Shown here: one piece after another, positions 34,445 through 42,956 of the stretch
Numbering within the stretch: the stretch's first letter is position 1
Layout of the letters: each line of letters opens with the position of its first letter
Assembly (NCBI GenBank): GCA_964529415.1
Contig: CAZGWD010000017.1
Coordinates: forward strand, 16,943 to 80,942
Direction: 5' to 3'
DNA: 64,000 nt
Source: CAYMPH01 sp964529415
Lineage (GTDB): Bacteria; Spirochaetota; UBA4802; UBA5550
The notes under the pieces: generated by a model
Seen by the model: the letters and a program-made list of their open reading frames with translations, nothing else
Told to the model about the DNA's origin: nothing
Databases searched by the model: none
Position numbers and translations under genes: made by a program

Positions 34445-34551
34445 GGATTTCAGAGCATATCTCTCCTTTTTATATCTCCCTATCCCCTTAATCTTTTTAT
34501 TATTTAAAGATGTGGGAACAGATCTGCAGAGCATAAAATGGGGGTCAGAGC
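34445..34551. repeat. Hairpin repeat copy D (right arm) flanked by TCAGAGC motifs
   Basis: The stretch 34457-34490 (ATCTCTCC...TATCTCCCTATCCCC) matches the right arm of the other hairpin repeats; the left arm is missing. GGATTTCAGAGC (34445-34456) and GGGGTCAGAGC (34541-34551) lie on either side in the same orientation, as in copy E. Confidence 0.55.
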
Positions 34552-34603
34552 ATGGTTTTTATCAAATAATTCCTCATTTTTTTTATGTCTCATTAATTTT
34601 TCC

Positions 34604-34630
34604 TAATGTTTTTTTTAATAATACCGATTT
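34604..34630 (+). promoter_or_regulatory. Weak sigma-28-like site before flgB
   Basis: TAATGTTT, an 11-nt spacer and ACCGATTT have the sigma-28 spacing, with 7/8 and 5/8 matches. It lies 47 bp upstream of flgB. Suggestive only. Confidence 0.25.
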
Positions 34631-34677
34631 TATTACCAGACCATAAAAAGGTTTAATTTGCAGTTTGGAGAATGGAT

Positions 34678-35112
34678 ATGTTTATCGATTCAGAAATGAT
34701 GAAAACGAATTATCTCTTGGAAAAGATGCTGGATGTTGAAGCCACGAGAAGAAAGGTTATATCGAATAATATAGCGAATGTTGATGTACCTCATTTTAAA
34801 AGAAGCGAAGTCAATTTCGAAAGCGAACTGAAAAGAGTAATAAGGTCGCAGGAAAATTCAGCAAACAGATTCAATGCGCAGACAACAGATGAAAGGCATA
34901 TTCCTTTTTATGAGGACAAGGATGTAAGACAGGTTTCTCCAAGAGTAAATCTCGATTACAGCACAACAGGCAGAAATGACGGCAATAATGTTGATATAGA
35001 AAAGGAAATGGTTGATTCCTCGAAAAACACCATGAGATACAATGCTTTTGTAACAAATTTAAATCAGAATTATAAAGTTTTGAAACTCGTAATGAGACCA
35101 ATCGGCGGATAA
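34678..35112 (+). CDS. flgB: Flagellar basal-body rod protein FlgB
   Basis: I choose the ATG at 34678 because TTTGGAG ends 7 bp before it; the ATG at 34672 is too close. The 144-aa rod protein has the N-terminal ISNNIANVDVPHFKRSEVNFE typical of FlgB and a C-terminal helix MVDSSKNTMRYNAFVTNLN. It forms the proximal rod with FlgC and FliE, whose genes follow directly. All are exported by the flagellar type III system, hence no signal peptide. Confidence 0.94.
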   Translation: MFIDSEMMKTNYLLEKMLDVEATRRKVISNNIANVDVPHFKRSEVNFESELKRVIRSQENSANRFNAQTTDERHIPFYEDKDVRQVSPRVNLDYSTTGRNDGNNVDIEKEMVDSSKNTMRYNAFVTNLNQNYKVLKLVMRPIGG

Positions 35113-35126
35113 TATAGGAGTAATAT

Positions 35127-35588
35127 ATGGGTATGTTCGATAGTTTTAATATAGCATCAACCGGGCTCACTGCTCAAAGACTAAGAATGGATGTAATAAG
35201 CTCAAACATCGCCAATGTGAATACAACGAGAACTCCTGAGGGCGGGCCTTATATAAGGAAAAGAGTTATTTTCGCGCCAATAGAAACTCATCCGAATTAT
35301 AAATCTCCGATTCTTCCGGAAAATCTGGGTCATATGACAGGCAAGGGTGTGCGTGTTGTAAAGATAGAAGCAGATAAAGCTGATCCGAGACTTGTGTACG
35401 ATCCTGAACATCCGGACGCGATAAAGACAGGGAATAAAAAAGGTTATGTTGAAATGCCTAATGTGAATGTTGTATCGGAAATGACAGATCTGATATCCGC
35501 ATCAAGATCATATGAAGCTAATGTAATGATAGTTAATAATGCAAGATCCATGTTTAACAAGGCTCTTGAAATCGGAAGAATGGCGTAA
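35127..35588 (+). CDS. flgC: Flagellar basal-body rod protein FlgC
   Basis: A 153-aa rod protein. The N-terminal helix has FNIASTGLTAQRLRMDVISSNIANVNTTRT and the C-terminal half has GYVEMPNVNVVSEMTDLISASRSYEANV, both FlgC hallmarks. GGAG lies at 35117, just before the ATG. It follows flgB by 14 bp and precedes the 53-aa ORF and fliE. Confidence 0.95.
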   Translation: MGMFDSFNIASTGLTAQRLRMDVISSNIANVNTTRTPEGGPYIRKRVIFAPIETHPNYKSPILPENLGHMTGKGVRVVKIEADKADPRLVYDPEHPDAIKTGNKKGYVEMPNVNVVSEMTDLISASRSYEANVMIVNNARSMFNKALEIGRMA

Positions 35589-35604
35589 GGTATAGGAGGC
35601 TGTT

Positions 35605-35766
35605 ATGATAAGGGAAATTTCAGGCAGAATGGATTTAAATGTAACACATGAATTATCAGGCAGAAAGAGCATTGGTATTTTAGAGAATTTAAAGAATCTT
35701 GAAAATGATTTAAAAATTAATACTAAGATTGAACTGATGACTAATAATATAAAAGGAGTGCATTGA
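35605..35766 (+). CDS. Small ORF (53 aa) between flgC and fliE
   Basis: A short frame with an excellent ribosome binding site (AGGAGG, 7 bp before the ATG) encodes MIREISGRMDLNVTHELSGR, then KSIGILENLKNLENDLKINT and KIELMTNNIKGVH. The stop lies two bases before the fliE ATG, so translation could be coupled. A lysine/asparagine/leucine-rich helix is predicted and there is no signal peptide. I recognise no family. It could be a rod-assembly or export helper, or simply a translational coupler. Confidence 0.55.
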   Translation: MIREISGRMDLNVTHELSGRKSIGILENLKNLENDLKINTKIELMTNNIKGVH

Positions 35767-35768
35767 TT

Positions 35769-36098
35769 ATGGAAAAAATATTAACTGGAAATCTGGTGAA
35801 TTTAAATACAAGCCACCCGCTGCATTTTAACGGCAAGTCAGGATTGGCTGGAGATGCATCTGAAAAAGACGATGTAGCATCTTCATTTTCTGAAATGCTT
35901 AAAGGCGCTATTGGAAAAACAAATAATCTTCAGGTTGAATCATCAAATTTAATGCAGAAAATGATATATCAGCCTGAATCAGTTGATATACATAATGTAA
36001 TGATTACAGCCCAGAAAGCTGAAATTGCTCTTACCTTTGCCCGTTCAGTCAGGGATGAGGCAATTAAAGGATACAGAGAGCTTATGAATCTCAGATAA
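35769..36098 (+). CDS. fliE: Flagellar hook-basal body protein FliE
   Basis: I prefer the ATG at 35769 (MEKILTGNLVNL, 109 aa) over a TTG at 35763; GGAG lies 10 bp before it. The C-terminal half has the FliE signature: SFSEMLKGAIGKTNNLQVESSNLMQKMI, then VDIHNVMITAQKAEIALTFARSVRDEAIKGYRELM (written here in two overlapping family blocks). FliE links the MS ring to the proximal rod. It is followed by a strong terminator, and no fliF follows, so the MS-ring gene is elsewhere. Confidence 0.93.
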   Translation: MEKILTGNLVNLNTSHPLHFNGKSGLAGDASEKDDVASSFSEMLKGAIGKTNNLQVESSNLMQKMIYQPESVDIHNVMITAQKAEIALTFARSVRDEAIKGYRELMNLR

Positions 36099-36182
36099 TA
36101 GACTGAAATAAGGGAGCTGGCATTAATTATGCCGGTTCCCCTGTAATATTTTTAATAATTAAATGAAATGTTTAAGCACTAT

Positions 36183-36225
36183 ATATGAAAAAAACCCCGG
36201 TTAAATACCGGGGTTTTTTTCATAT
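36183..36225. terminator. Perfect 19-bp bidirectional terminator
   Basis: ATATGAAAAAAACCCCGGT and its exact inverse ACCGGGGTTTTTTTCATAT flank a 5-nt loop. It ends the flgB-fliE operon and insulates the following chemotaxis operon. Confidence 0.93.
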
Positions 36226-36278
36226 GTTATAATTGATAATTCATTTAAATTTACGCCATTTGTTAAATCAATAATATA

Positions 36279-36307
36279 TTGACAATAATATCTTTATATT
36301 ATATAAT
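36279..36307 (+). promoter_or_regulatory. Consensus sigma-70 promoter of the chemotaxis operon
   Basis: TTGACA at 36279-36284, a 17-nt spacer and TATAAT at 36302-36307 match the consensus at all 12 positions. The cheA ATG is 62 bp downstream. Confidence 0.85.
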
Positions 36308-36368
36308 CAATTATAAATTTGCATTATTTTTTTTCATTCCTTATCATCCAAAAGCTGGAGTTCCATAG

Positions 36369-38480
36369 ATGAGTGATGCCGGAATTAGAGATGTTTTTCT
36401 CGGAGAAGCCAGGGAAATTATTGAAAACCTTGAGTCTGATATCGTTCAGCTCGAAGAACATGCAGGCGACTCTGAAATAATCAACCGCGTTTTCCGGTAT
36501 TTCCATACTTTGAAAGGCAGTTCCGGAATTGTGGGGCTGACGAATGTTTATGAATTTACGCATAAGCTTGAAAATCTTCTTGATGATGTCAGGTCAGGGA
36601 TTCTCAAAGTGGATGATAAAATAATAGACCTGATTTTAAGCAGCATAGACTGGATTAGGAATGAGATTTTTTCAGGTGATATTGATGCTGAAAAATCTCA
36701 AAATATTAAACTGGAATTACTGAAGAAGATAACTGGCTTTAAAGGCGGTTCAATTGAATTGCCGAAGGTTCAGTTGAAAACTGCTATACCAGATGAAGTT
36801 AAAAAAATCGAAGAAAAATTTTATAAAATCAGTGCTGAATTCAAGCCGTCTATTTTTGAATTCGGGACTGATCCTCTTATGCTCATAGAAGATCTGCTTC
36901 TTGTCGGCGAATTGATTGAGAAGAAAGTTTTAAAAGATTCACTCCCTCCGTTTCAGGAAATGGATCCTGAAAAATGCTATTTCGGCTGGGAAATAGTTAT
37001 TAAAACAAAATGCAATATTGATAAAATTAATAATGTTTTTTTATTCGTTATGGATGATAATAAAATTATCATCACGGATAAAACATCAGAATTTATTAAA
37101 GCATCTGATGGTGAAATATATGAGACAAAAAAACTTGGAGAGATTCTTGTTGATAAAGGAGTTATAACCGAAGAGCAGCTTGAAGAAATTGTTGAGATAC
37201 AGGATATTGAGAAAAACAGACTGGGTGATCTGATAATTAAAAGAGGAATTGCAACAGAGAATGAAGTTAGTGAGGCATTAAAAGAACAGGAAAATATCAA
37301 AAAGAAAATTGAGGTTAATACTATCAGGGTTGATACAAGCAAGCTTGATAATCTTTTAAATCTTTTAGGGGAAATAGTAATAGGCCAATCCGCTCTTTCA
37401 GGAATGGCTAATATAATTGATGATGAATCCGCTTTTCAGCTTAAAAACGCTTTATTTGGTTTAGACAGGGCAACAAGGGAATTTCAGGAACAGATAATGT
37501 CGATTCGCATGGTACCGATAGGACCTACATTTGAGCAGTTCCGGAGATTCGTAAGAGACACTTCTCATTCACTTGGAAAGGACATAAAACTTTTTATAGA
37601 AGGCGGAGATGTTGAACTTGATAAAACTGTTATTGAAAAAATAGGCGATCCGCTTAAACATATGATACGAAATTCCATAGATCATGGAATTGAATCCGCT
37701 GAAGAAAGGAAAAAAATTGGTAAAGAACCTGCTGGTTCAATTACATTAAAAGCTTATCATCAGGAAGGCAGCGTTTTTATCGATGTAATCGATGACGGGG
37801 CGGGTGTTCCTCTTGGTAAGGTCAAGGAAAAAGCCATCAAACTTGGTCATATCAGAGCTGATGAGGAAATTTCAAGAGAAAAGCTTCTTTCACTGCTTTT
37901 TCTGCCTGGACTTTCTACGGCTTCAGCAGTAGGAGATCTTTCCGGCAGAGGTGTCGGAATGGATGTTGTGAAAACAAATATCGAAGAGCTTCGCGGAATT
38001 GTAAATTTTTTATCTGAAGACGGCAAAGGTTCTACTGTAAGGATCAAGCTTCCTCTTACTATGGCCATAATTGACGGCATGCTTGTAAATGTCGGAGACA
38101 GTATTTATATTGTTCCGCTATTATCTGTTGTTGAATCCATTCAGCCCAAGAAAGAGGATGTTAAGACAGTAGAGGGCCGCGGCGAGGTGATACACGCAAG
38201 AGGCGAGTATGTTACTCTTATCAGGCTATATGATCTTTTTGGAATTAAGGCAAAATTTACTGATCCGTGGGAGTCTCTTGTTGTTATTGTTGAATCAGGA
38301 ACCAGCAAAATAGGTCTGCTTGTTGATGACCTTATCGGTCAGCAGCAGATTGTAATCAAAAGTCTTGATAATTTTATTACAAAAAGCAGGGCAGTTTCAG
38401 GAGCTGCTATTTTAGGTGACGGCAAGGTTGCATTGATAATAGATATTCACGGCCTTATTATGGATATTCAGAAAAATTGA
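36369..38480 (+). CDS. cheA: Chemotaxis histidine kinase CheA with MshEN-like insert
   Basis: A 703-aa kinase. The P1 Hpt domain has the phospho-histidine in RYFHTLKGSSG (His46). Residues ~140-245 form a poorly conserved, P2-like region. Residues ~254-310 hold two tandem motifs, KLGEILVDKGVITEEQLEE and RLGDLIIKRGIATENEVSE, which resemble the N-terminal c-di-GMP-binding module of MshE/PilB ATPases. P3 (dimerisation) starts near 315. The P4 ATPase has HMIRNSIDHGIE (N box), IDVIDDGAGV (G1) and LSGRGVGMDVV (G2). The CheW-like P5 domain ends the protein. It is the first gene of the operon, with a consensus promoter. Confidence 0.94.
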   Translation: MSDAGIRDVFLGEAREIIENLESDIVQLEEHAGDSEIINRVFRYFHTLKGSSGIVGLTNVYEFTHKLENLLDDVRSGILKVDDKIIDLILSSIDWIRNEIFSGDIDAEKSQNIKLELLKKITGFKGGSIELPKVQLKTAIPDEVKKIEEKFYKISAEFKPSIFEFGTDPLMLIEDLLLVGELIEKKVLKDSLPPFQEMDPEKCYFGWEIVIKTKCNIDKINNVFLFVMDDNKIIITDKTSEFIKASDGEIYETKKLGEILVDKGVITEEQLEEIVEIQDIEKNRLGDLIIKRGIATENEVSEALKEQENIKKKIEVNTIRVDTSKLDNLLNLLGEIVIGQSALSGMANIIDDESAFQLKNALFGLDRATREFQEQIMSIRMVPIGPTFEQFRRFVRDTSHSLGKDIKLFIEGGDVELDKTVIEKIGDPLKHMIRNSIDHGIESAEERKKIGKEPAGSITLKAYHQEGSVFIDVIDDGAGVPLGKVKEKAIKLGHIRADEEISREKLLSLLFLPGLSTASAVGDLSGRGVGMDVVKTNIEELRGIVNFLSEDGKGSTVRIKLPLTMAIIDGMLVNVGDSIYIVPLLSVVESIQPKKEDVKTVEGRGEVIHARGEYVTLIRLYDLFGIKAKFTDPWESLVVIVESGTSKIGLLVDDLIGQQQIVIKSLDNFITKSRAVSGAAILGDGKVALIIDIHGLIMDIQKN

Positions 38481-38513
38481 GGTTCGTTTGCCGGATAATG
38501 TCGAGGTAAGGAA

Positions 38514-38762
38514 ATGATTGTATTAAATGAAGATATAAGTATTAAATACGCTGCTCAATTTTATCAGGATATTAAAAACGAGCTCGGCGATGAAGAAAAA
38601 GTAATTCTGGATTTTTCAAATGTTAAAAGAATTGATTTATCAATAGCTCAGATAATAGTTGCAGCAGGCAGGGAAGCAAAAGACATAGGGAAAAGTGTTA
38701 AACTGAAATCTGTTTCAGATACTGTTAAGCATCAGCTGCAGATTTGCGGTTTGAAAATATAA
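38514..38762 (+). CDS. STAS-domain protein of the chemotaxis operon
   Basis: An 82-aa single STAS domain: VILDFSNVKRIDLSIAQIIVAAGREAK, then CGL near the end. The usual DSSG phosphorylation loop reads DLSI, keeping one serine. STAS proteins in chemotaxis clusters may bind ATP or interact with kinase modules; the partner here is probably CheA or CheB but unproven. It lies 33 bp after cheA and 16 bp before cheY. Confidence 0.85.
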   Translation: MIVLNEDISIKYAAQFYQDIKNELGDEEKVILDFSNVKRIDLSIAQIIVAAGREAKDIGKSVKLKSVSDTVKHQLQICGLKI

Positions 38763-38778
38763 TTCTCCGGAGGATTGA

Positions 38779-39156
38779 ATGACCAAACATATTTTGATAA
38801 TTGACGATTCCCCTACAATCAGGATCAGCGTTGAGTTTGCTATTAAGGGCCTGGGATTTCCCACAGTTCAGTGTGAAAACGGAGCAGACGCTCTTGAAAA
38901 ATATAATGATCTTAAAGCAAAGGGTGACGATGTTGCACTTTGTATGTGTGATATAAATATGCCGCAGATGGACGGCATTTCATTTATAAAAGAATTCAGA
39001 AAGCTTGATAAGTTCACGCCGATTGTCGTCCTCACAACAGAATCTGAAGAAGTTAAAATTCAGGAGGGAAAAAAGGCTGGAGCATCAGGCTGGATTGTAA
39101 AACCTTTTCAGCCTTCTGACCTTGTTGCTGTTGTTGAGAGATTCGTTAAAAAATAG
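38779..39156 (+). CDS. cheY: Chemotaxis response regulator CheY
   Basis: A 125-aa single receiver domain. It has the acidic pair in ILIIDDSPT, the phospho-acceptor Asp in MCDINMPQMDG, the switch Thr in VVLTTESEE and the Lys in GWIVKPFQP. No output domain is present, as in CheY that binds the motor switch (FliM/FliG). GGAGG lies 7 bp before the ATG. Confidence 0.93.
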   Translation: MTKHILIIDDSPTIRISVEFAIKGLGFPTVQCENGADALEKYNDLKAKGDDVALCMCDINMPQMDGISFIKEFRKLDKFTPIVVLTTESEEVKIQEGKKAGASGWIVKPFQPSDLVAVVERFVKK

Positions 39157-39165
39157 GAGACGAAT

Positions 39166-39654
39166 ATGCAGATCCAGAAAGAAAAAGAAATTAATACAGT
39201 TGAAATAAAACAATATGTTACTTTTATTATCGGCATAGAAACCTATGGAGTAAATGTTCTCAGCGTTCAGGATATCATAGGTATGACGCAGATTACACCA
39301 GTGCCTAATACTCTTTCTTTCATGAAAGGAGTAATCAATCTAAGAGGCGCAGTAGTTCCTGTTATTGATTTAAGAAAAAAATTCAATATGGAAAACAGGG
39401 AATATGACAGCTTTACAGTTATTATTATAGTGGAAGTTAAGGATGTTAAAATCGGCATGATCGTGGATTCAGTTGCAGATGTTGTTGGCCTCCCTGTTAC
39501 AAGCATTCAGGATACTCCTCATTTCAGCTCAAAAATAGAAACAAATTTTATCGAAGGCATCGGGCAGCTCGATAATAATCTCATTATAATTTTAAATGTC
39601 GAGAAAATTCTTTCTGTAGATGAACTTGATACTCTGGATAAAGATAAAATTTAG
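39166..39654 (+). CDS. cheW: Chemotaxis adaptor CheW (second copy)
   Basis: A 162-aa CheW: YVTFIIGIETYGVNVLSVQDI, MKGVINLRGAVVPVIDLRKKF and the closing FIEGIGQLDNNLIIILNVEKIL. It lies in the chemotaxis operon 9 bp after cheY with AGGAGA before the ATG. It differs clearly from the copy at 31261, so the two may serve different receptor sets. Confidence 0.93.
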   Translation: MQIQKEKEINTVEIKQYVTFIIGIETYGVNVLSVQDIIGMTQITPVPNTLSFMKGVINLRGAVVPVIDLRKKFNMENREYDSFTVIIIVEVKDVKIGMIVDSVADVVGLPVTSIQDTPHFSSKIETNFIEGIGQLDNNLIIILNVEKILSVDELDTLDKDKI

Positions 39655-39671
39655 ATTAAATCTGATATGAT

Positions 39672-40262
39672 ATGATAAAAAGCGATTCAAGCAAGTTCGG
39701 CAAGCCTTTATATATACTCTACCCCGGAGATTATTTCGCGACAAAAGATGATTGTATACTTGGTACAGTAACAAGTTCATGCGTTGTAGTATGCCTTTAT
39801 GATCCGGGCAGGCTTATCGGCGGAATGGGGCATTTTATTGTACCTGGCGCAATCGGCACATCAGGCATAATATCAGATGAAATTGCTCGTATCGGCATTT
39901 CCAGCATGGAATTTCTGATGGGGGAGATTGTAAAGCTCGGAGGTGACAGAAAATATCTGAGAGCAAAAATTTTCGGAGCAGGATACTCCGATGAACAGAA
40001 AAAATCTGCAGACGAGATGGCTACCAGCAATATCAGATTCATTCATGAATATTTCCTTCTTGAAAATATTCCGGTTGAAAGAAACGATCTTGGAGGGGAC
40101 TTCAGACGAAGAATATATTTTTCAAACCGGGATGGCGTTGTTTACAGGCAGATATTAAAAAATAATGAAGAGTCCTCCGAATTTATTAAACTTGAACAGG
40201 AATATATTGACGTCCAGTTCAGGAATAAAAAGATAACCGGAAGAATTCTGATATTTGAATAA
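39672..40262 (+). CDS. cheD: Chemoreceptor glutamine deamidase CheD (first copy)
   Basis: A 196-aa CheD-family protein. The active-site stretch reads LGTVTSSCVVVCLYDPGRLIGGMGHFIVPG, with Cys and His retained. The rest diverges from the second copy: it has GAGYSDEQKKSADEM where the second has GGGHVLGTDAGIN, plus a longer C-terminal tail (IDVQFRNKKITGRILIF). CheD deamidates receptor glutamines or binds CheC. The atypical middle suggests a different target. Confidence 0.85.
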   Translation: MIKSDSSKFGKPLYILYPGDYFATKDDCILGTVTSSCVVVCLYDPGRLIGGMGHFIVPGAIGTSGIISDEIARIGISSMEFLMGEIVKLGGDRKYLRAKIFGAGYSDEQKKSADEMATSNIRFIHEYFLLENIPVERNDLGGDFRRRIYFSNRDGVVYRQILKNNEESSEFIKLEQEYIDVQFRNKKITGRILIFE

Positions 40263-40267
40263 CCATT

Positions 40268-41095
40268 ATGTTTAATCACCTCCAGTTGACTGATAAAGAA
40301 TTTATTAATTACAGGGAAATTGTTTATAAAGAGGCTGGAATCACTTTAAATGATTCCAAAAAAGCCCTTCTTCAGGCGCGATTAATGAGGCGGATGCGGG
40401 CGCTTAAGTTTAACGAATTTTCAGAATATTATGAATATTTAATGGAAAATTATGAAGTGGAAAAAGTTAACTTCATAAATTCAATTACAACCAACAAGAC
40501 TGAATTTTTCAGAGAAAGCAGGCATTTCGATTTTATGATGGAACAGGCTCTTGCTGGATTTGTTGATATGGGCAGAAAGGAAATTAAAATATGGAGTGCA
40601 GGATGTTCAACAGGTGAGGAACCATATACTATAGCTATAACACTCCAGGAATTTTTTGAAAATAAAACAAAGCCAGCTTTAAAAATTCTTGCTACTGATA
40701 TTGATACCCAGGTTCTTGATAAGGCAATGGAAGGAATCTACAGATCGGATCTTATAGAGGATATTCCCGTTGAAATTTTAAAAAAATATTTTTATCGCGG
40801 CAAAGCTGAAAATGAAGGTTTATTTAAAGTAAAAGAAAATATAAAAAATATCATTACCTTTTCACGCCTGAATCTTCTTGATAATGTTTATCCCATGAAG
40901 GGACAGTTTGATATTATTTTCTGCAGAAATGTTATAATTTATTTTGATAAGGAAACACAGAAAATACTGTTTAAGAAATTCAGCAATTATCTGGCGGATC
41001 ACGGTTATTTATTTATCGGCCATTCTGAAAATATTTCTTTGCTGTCAGATGAGTTTTTGCTCATAGGAAACACAATATATAAAAAAAGATATTGA
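40268..41095 (+). CDS. cheR: Chemotaxis protein methyltransferase CheR
   Basis: A 275-aa SAM-dependent methyltransferase that methylates receptor glutamates. It has the N-terminal helical domain (VYKEAGITLNDSKKALLQARL), NKTEFFRESRHF, the SAM-binding IKIWSAGCSTGEEPYTIAI, and LATDIDTQVLDKA with the acidic ribose-binding residues. The sequence ends with FDIIFCRNVIIYFDKETQ and YLFIGHSENIS. It sits between the two cheD copies. Confidence 0.94.
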   Translation: MFNHLQLTDKEFINYREIVYKEAGITLNDSKKALLQARLMRRMRALKFNEFSEYYEYLMENYEVEKVNFINSITTNKTEFFRESRHFDFMMEQALAGFVDMGRKEIKIWSAGCSTGEEPYTIAITLQEFFENKTKPALKILATDIDTQVLDKAMEGIYRSDLIEDIPVEILKKYFYRGKAENEGLFKVKENIKNIITFSRLNLLDNVYPMKGQFDIIFCRNVIIYFDKETQKILFKKFSNYLADHGYLFIGHSENISLLSDEFLLIGNTIYKKRY

Positions 41096-41110
41096 TGAAA
41101 GGTAGAAAAA

Positions 41111-41671
41111 GTGTATATAAGAAACAGCAGCAAATATGGAAAAGAAATAAAAATAATTCATCCGGGAGAATATTATGTATCAATCAGGGATGAAATGATT
41201 GGTACTTTGCTTGGATCGTGCATTGCAGTCTGTATTACAGATTTAAACAGCGGTGTTGCCGGCATGAACCATTTTATGCTGCCAGGAAGATTAACAGAAA
41301 AGGATATTTTTACGGATAAAACAGCCCGTTACGGAATTACAGCAATAAATTCTCTCATTGAAGACCTCGAGAAAAAAGGCGCGAAAAAGAAAAATTTCAT
41401 TGCCAAGATTTTCGGCGGAGGGCATGTGCTTGGAACAGATGCAGGGATAAACGCCATACCAGGTGATAATATCAGGCTTGCGAAAATTATGATGGAGATT
41501 GAAGATATTCCAATTGTATCAAGCGATGTTGGGGAGAATTTTACCCGAAAAGTTCTTATGGATACTATGACCGGAAAAGTTTATCTAAGGAAAACCGCAA
41601 GGCAGGATGTTATTGATGAGATAAACAAGCGCGATATTGATTACGTAAAGAAGAGTTTGTTTAATGGATGA
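41111..41671 (+). CDS. cheD: Chemoreceptor glutamine deamidase CheD (second copy)
   Basis: A 186-aa protein, apparently starting with GTG at 41111 (GGTAG lies 8-12 bp upstream). The active-site block IGTLLGSCIAVCITDLNSGVAGMNHFMLPG has Cys and His in the canonical positions. It also has KIFGGGHVLGTDAGINAIPGDN and EDIPIVSSDVGENFTRKVLMDT. It is closer to standard CheD than the first copy. It overlaps cheB by 8 bp. Confidence 0.93.
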   Translation: MYIRNSSKYGKEIKIIHPGEYYVSIRDEMIGTLLGSCIAVCITDLNSGVAGMNHFMLPGRLTEKDIFTDKTARYGITAINSLIEDLEKKGAKKKNFIAKIFGGGHVLGTDAGINAIPGDNIRLAKIMMEIEDIPIVSSDVGENFTRKVLMDTMTGKVYLRKTARQDVIDEINKRDIDYVKKSLFNG

Positions 41672-42728
41672 AATCAAGCTTATTATAATTGATGACTCCG
41701 CTGTTATGAGGAAATTTCTATCAGATATTGCACAGTCTGATCCTGAAATAACTGTCGCTGCAACAGCAATGGACCCTATAATTGCTGTTAATAAAATAAA
41801 AACTATTCATCCAGATGTAATAACACTTGATATTGAAATGCCGCGCATGGATGGCCTTACATTTCTTTCGAAACTTATGATTTCAAATCCTATTCCTGTG
41901 ATTATGGTAAGCACGCTTACTGAAAAAGGCGCTAAAGAAACCTTGAAAGCCCTTGAGCTTGGAGCAGTGGATTTTATTGCAAAGCCCGATCTTGAAAATG
42001 CAGATTCTGTTAAAGAATTTTCATTAAGCCTGATTGAAAAAATTAAAAGCGCTAAAATTTCAAGAGTAAAGAGAATCAAGGCTATTAATCTCGATGTGGA
42101 AAAAAAATTTACAGCTGATGTAATTCTTGAGAAAAAAGATCCGGTTAAAAATAAAATCCGATCTGAAAAACTGATAGCAATCGGCGCTTCTACCGGAGGA
42201 ACCGAAGTTATTGATGAAATTCTATCAAATCTTCCTGATAATCTTCCGGGAATAGTTATAACCCAGCATATGCCTGAAAAGTTTACACTTGCATTTGCAG
42301 AGAGGGTAAATGGAAAATCTAAAATATATGTAAAGGAAGCTGAAAACGGGGACAGGCTTTATAATGGAATGGCTGTAATTGCGCCTGGCGGAAAACATAT
42401 GCTGCTCAATGCTGATTCAAACGGATACTGGATTGAAATAAATGAAGGGCTTCCTGTAAACAGGCACAAGCCTTCAGTGGATGTTTTATTCAGATCTGTA
42501 AGCCAGTGTGCAGGAAAATATGCGCTTGGTATAATTCTTACAGGGATGGGAAATGATGGAGCAGAGGGCCTTCTTGAGATGAAGCTCGCAGGTTCAAAAA
42601 CAATTGCACAGAATGAAGCCACCAGCATTGTTTATGGAATGCCTAAAGAAGCAGTGAAACTTGGCGCAGTTGATTCAGAAAAAGATATTAAAGGAATTAT
42701 TGAATCAATAATATTGTATGGAAGATAA
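41664..42728 (+). CDS. cheB: Chemoreceptor methylesterase/deamidase CheB
   Basis: A 354-aa two-domain response regulator. The receiver domain has IIDDSAVMR, DVITLDIEMPRMDG (phospho-acceptor Asp near 52) and KPDLEN. The linker is ~50 residues. The catalytic domain has IGASTGGTEVIDE (Ser), VITQHMPEKFT (His) and LTGMGNDGAEGL (Asp). It removes the methyl groups added by CheR. It is the last gene of the chemotaxis operon; no clear terminator follows. Confidence 0.95.
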   Translation: MDEIKLIIIDDSAVMRKFLSDIAQSDPEITVAATAMDPIIAVNKIKTIHPDVITLDIEMPRMDGLTFLSKLMISNPIPVIMVSTLTEKGAKETLKALELGAVDFIAKPDLENADSVKEFSLSLIEKIKSAKISRVKRIKAINLDVEKKFTADVILEKKDPVKNKIRSEKLIAIGASTGGTEVIDEILSNLPDNLPGIVITQHMPEKFTLAFAERVNGKSKIYVKEAENGDRLYNGMAVIAPGGKHMLLNADSNGYWIEINEGLPVNRHKPSVDVLFRSVSQCAGKYALGIILTGMGNDGAEGLLEMKLAGSKTIAQNEATSIVYGMPKEAVKLGAVDSEKDIKGIIESIILYGR

Positions 42729-42956
42729 TAATTATACACTTCTTTGCTGACTTTTACAGGAAAACTGCTTTTATAAATATTTAAAATAGAATTTGTCGAT
42801 TTATTGATTAATTGATTAATTTTATTGACTTTTACTTCCAGGTTTTTACCTTGACTGAAACTTAAAAATACCTGAAATGATCTATTTTTATGAAATTTAT
42901 ATAATATGAAAATTAAGGTAAAATCTTTAATCCTGATATATTCCTGGAGGATAAAA

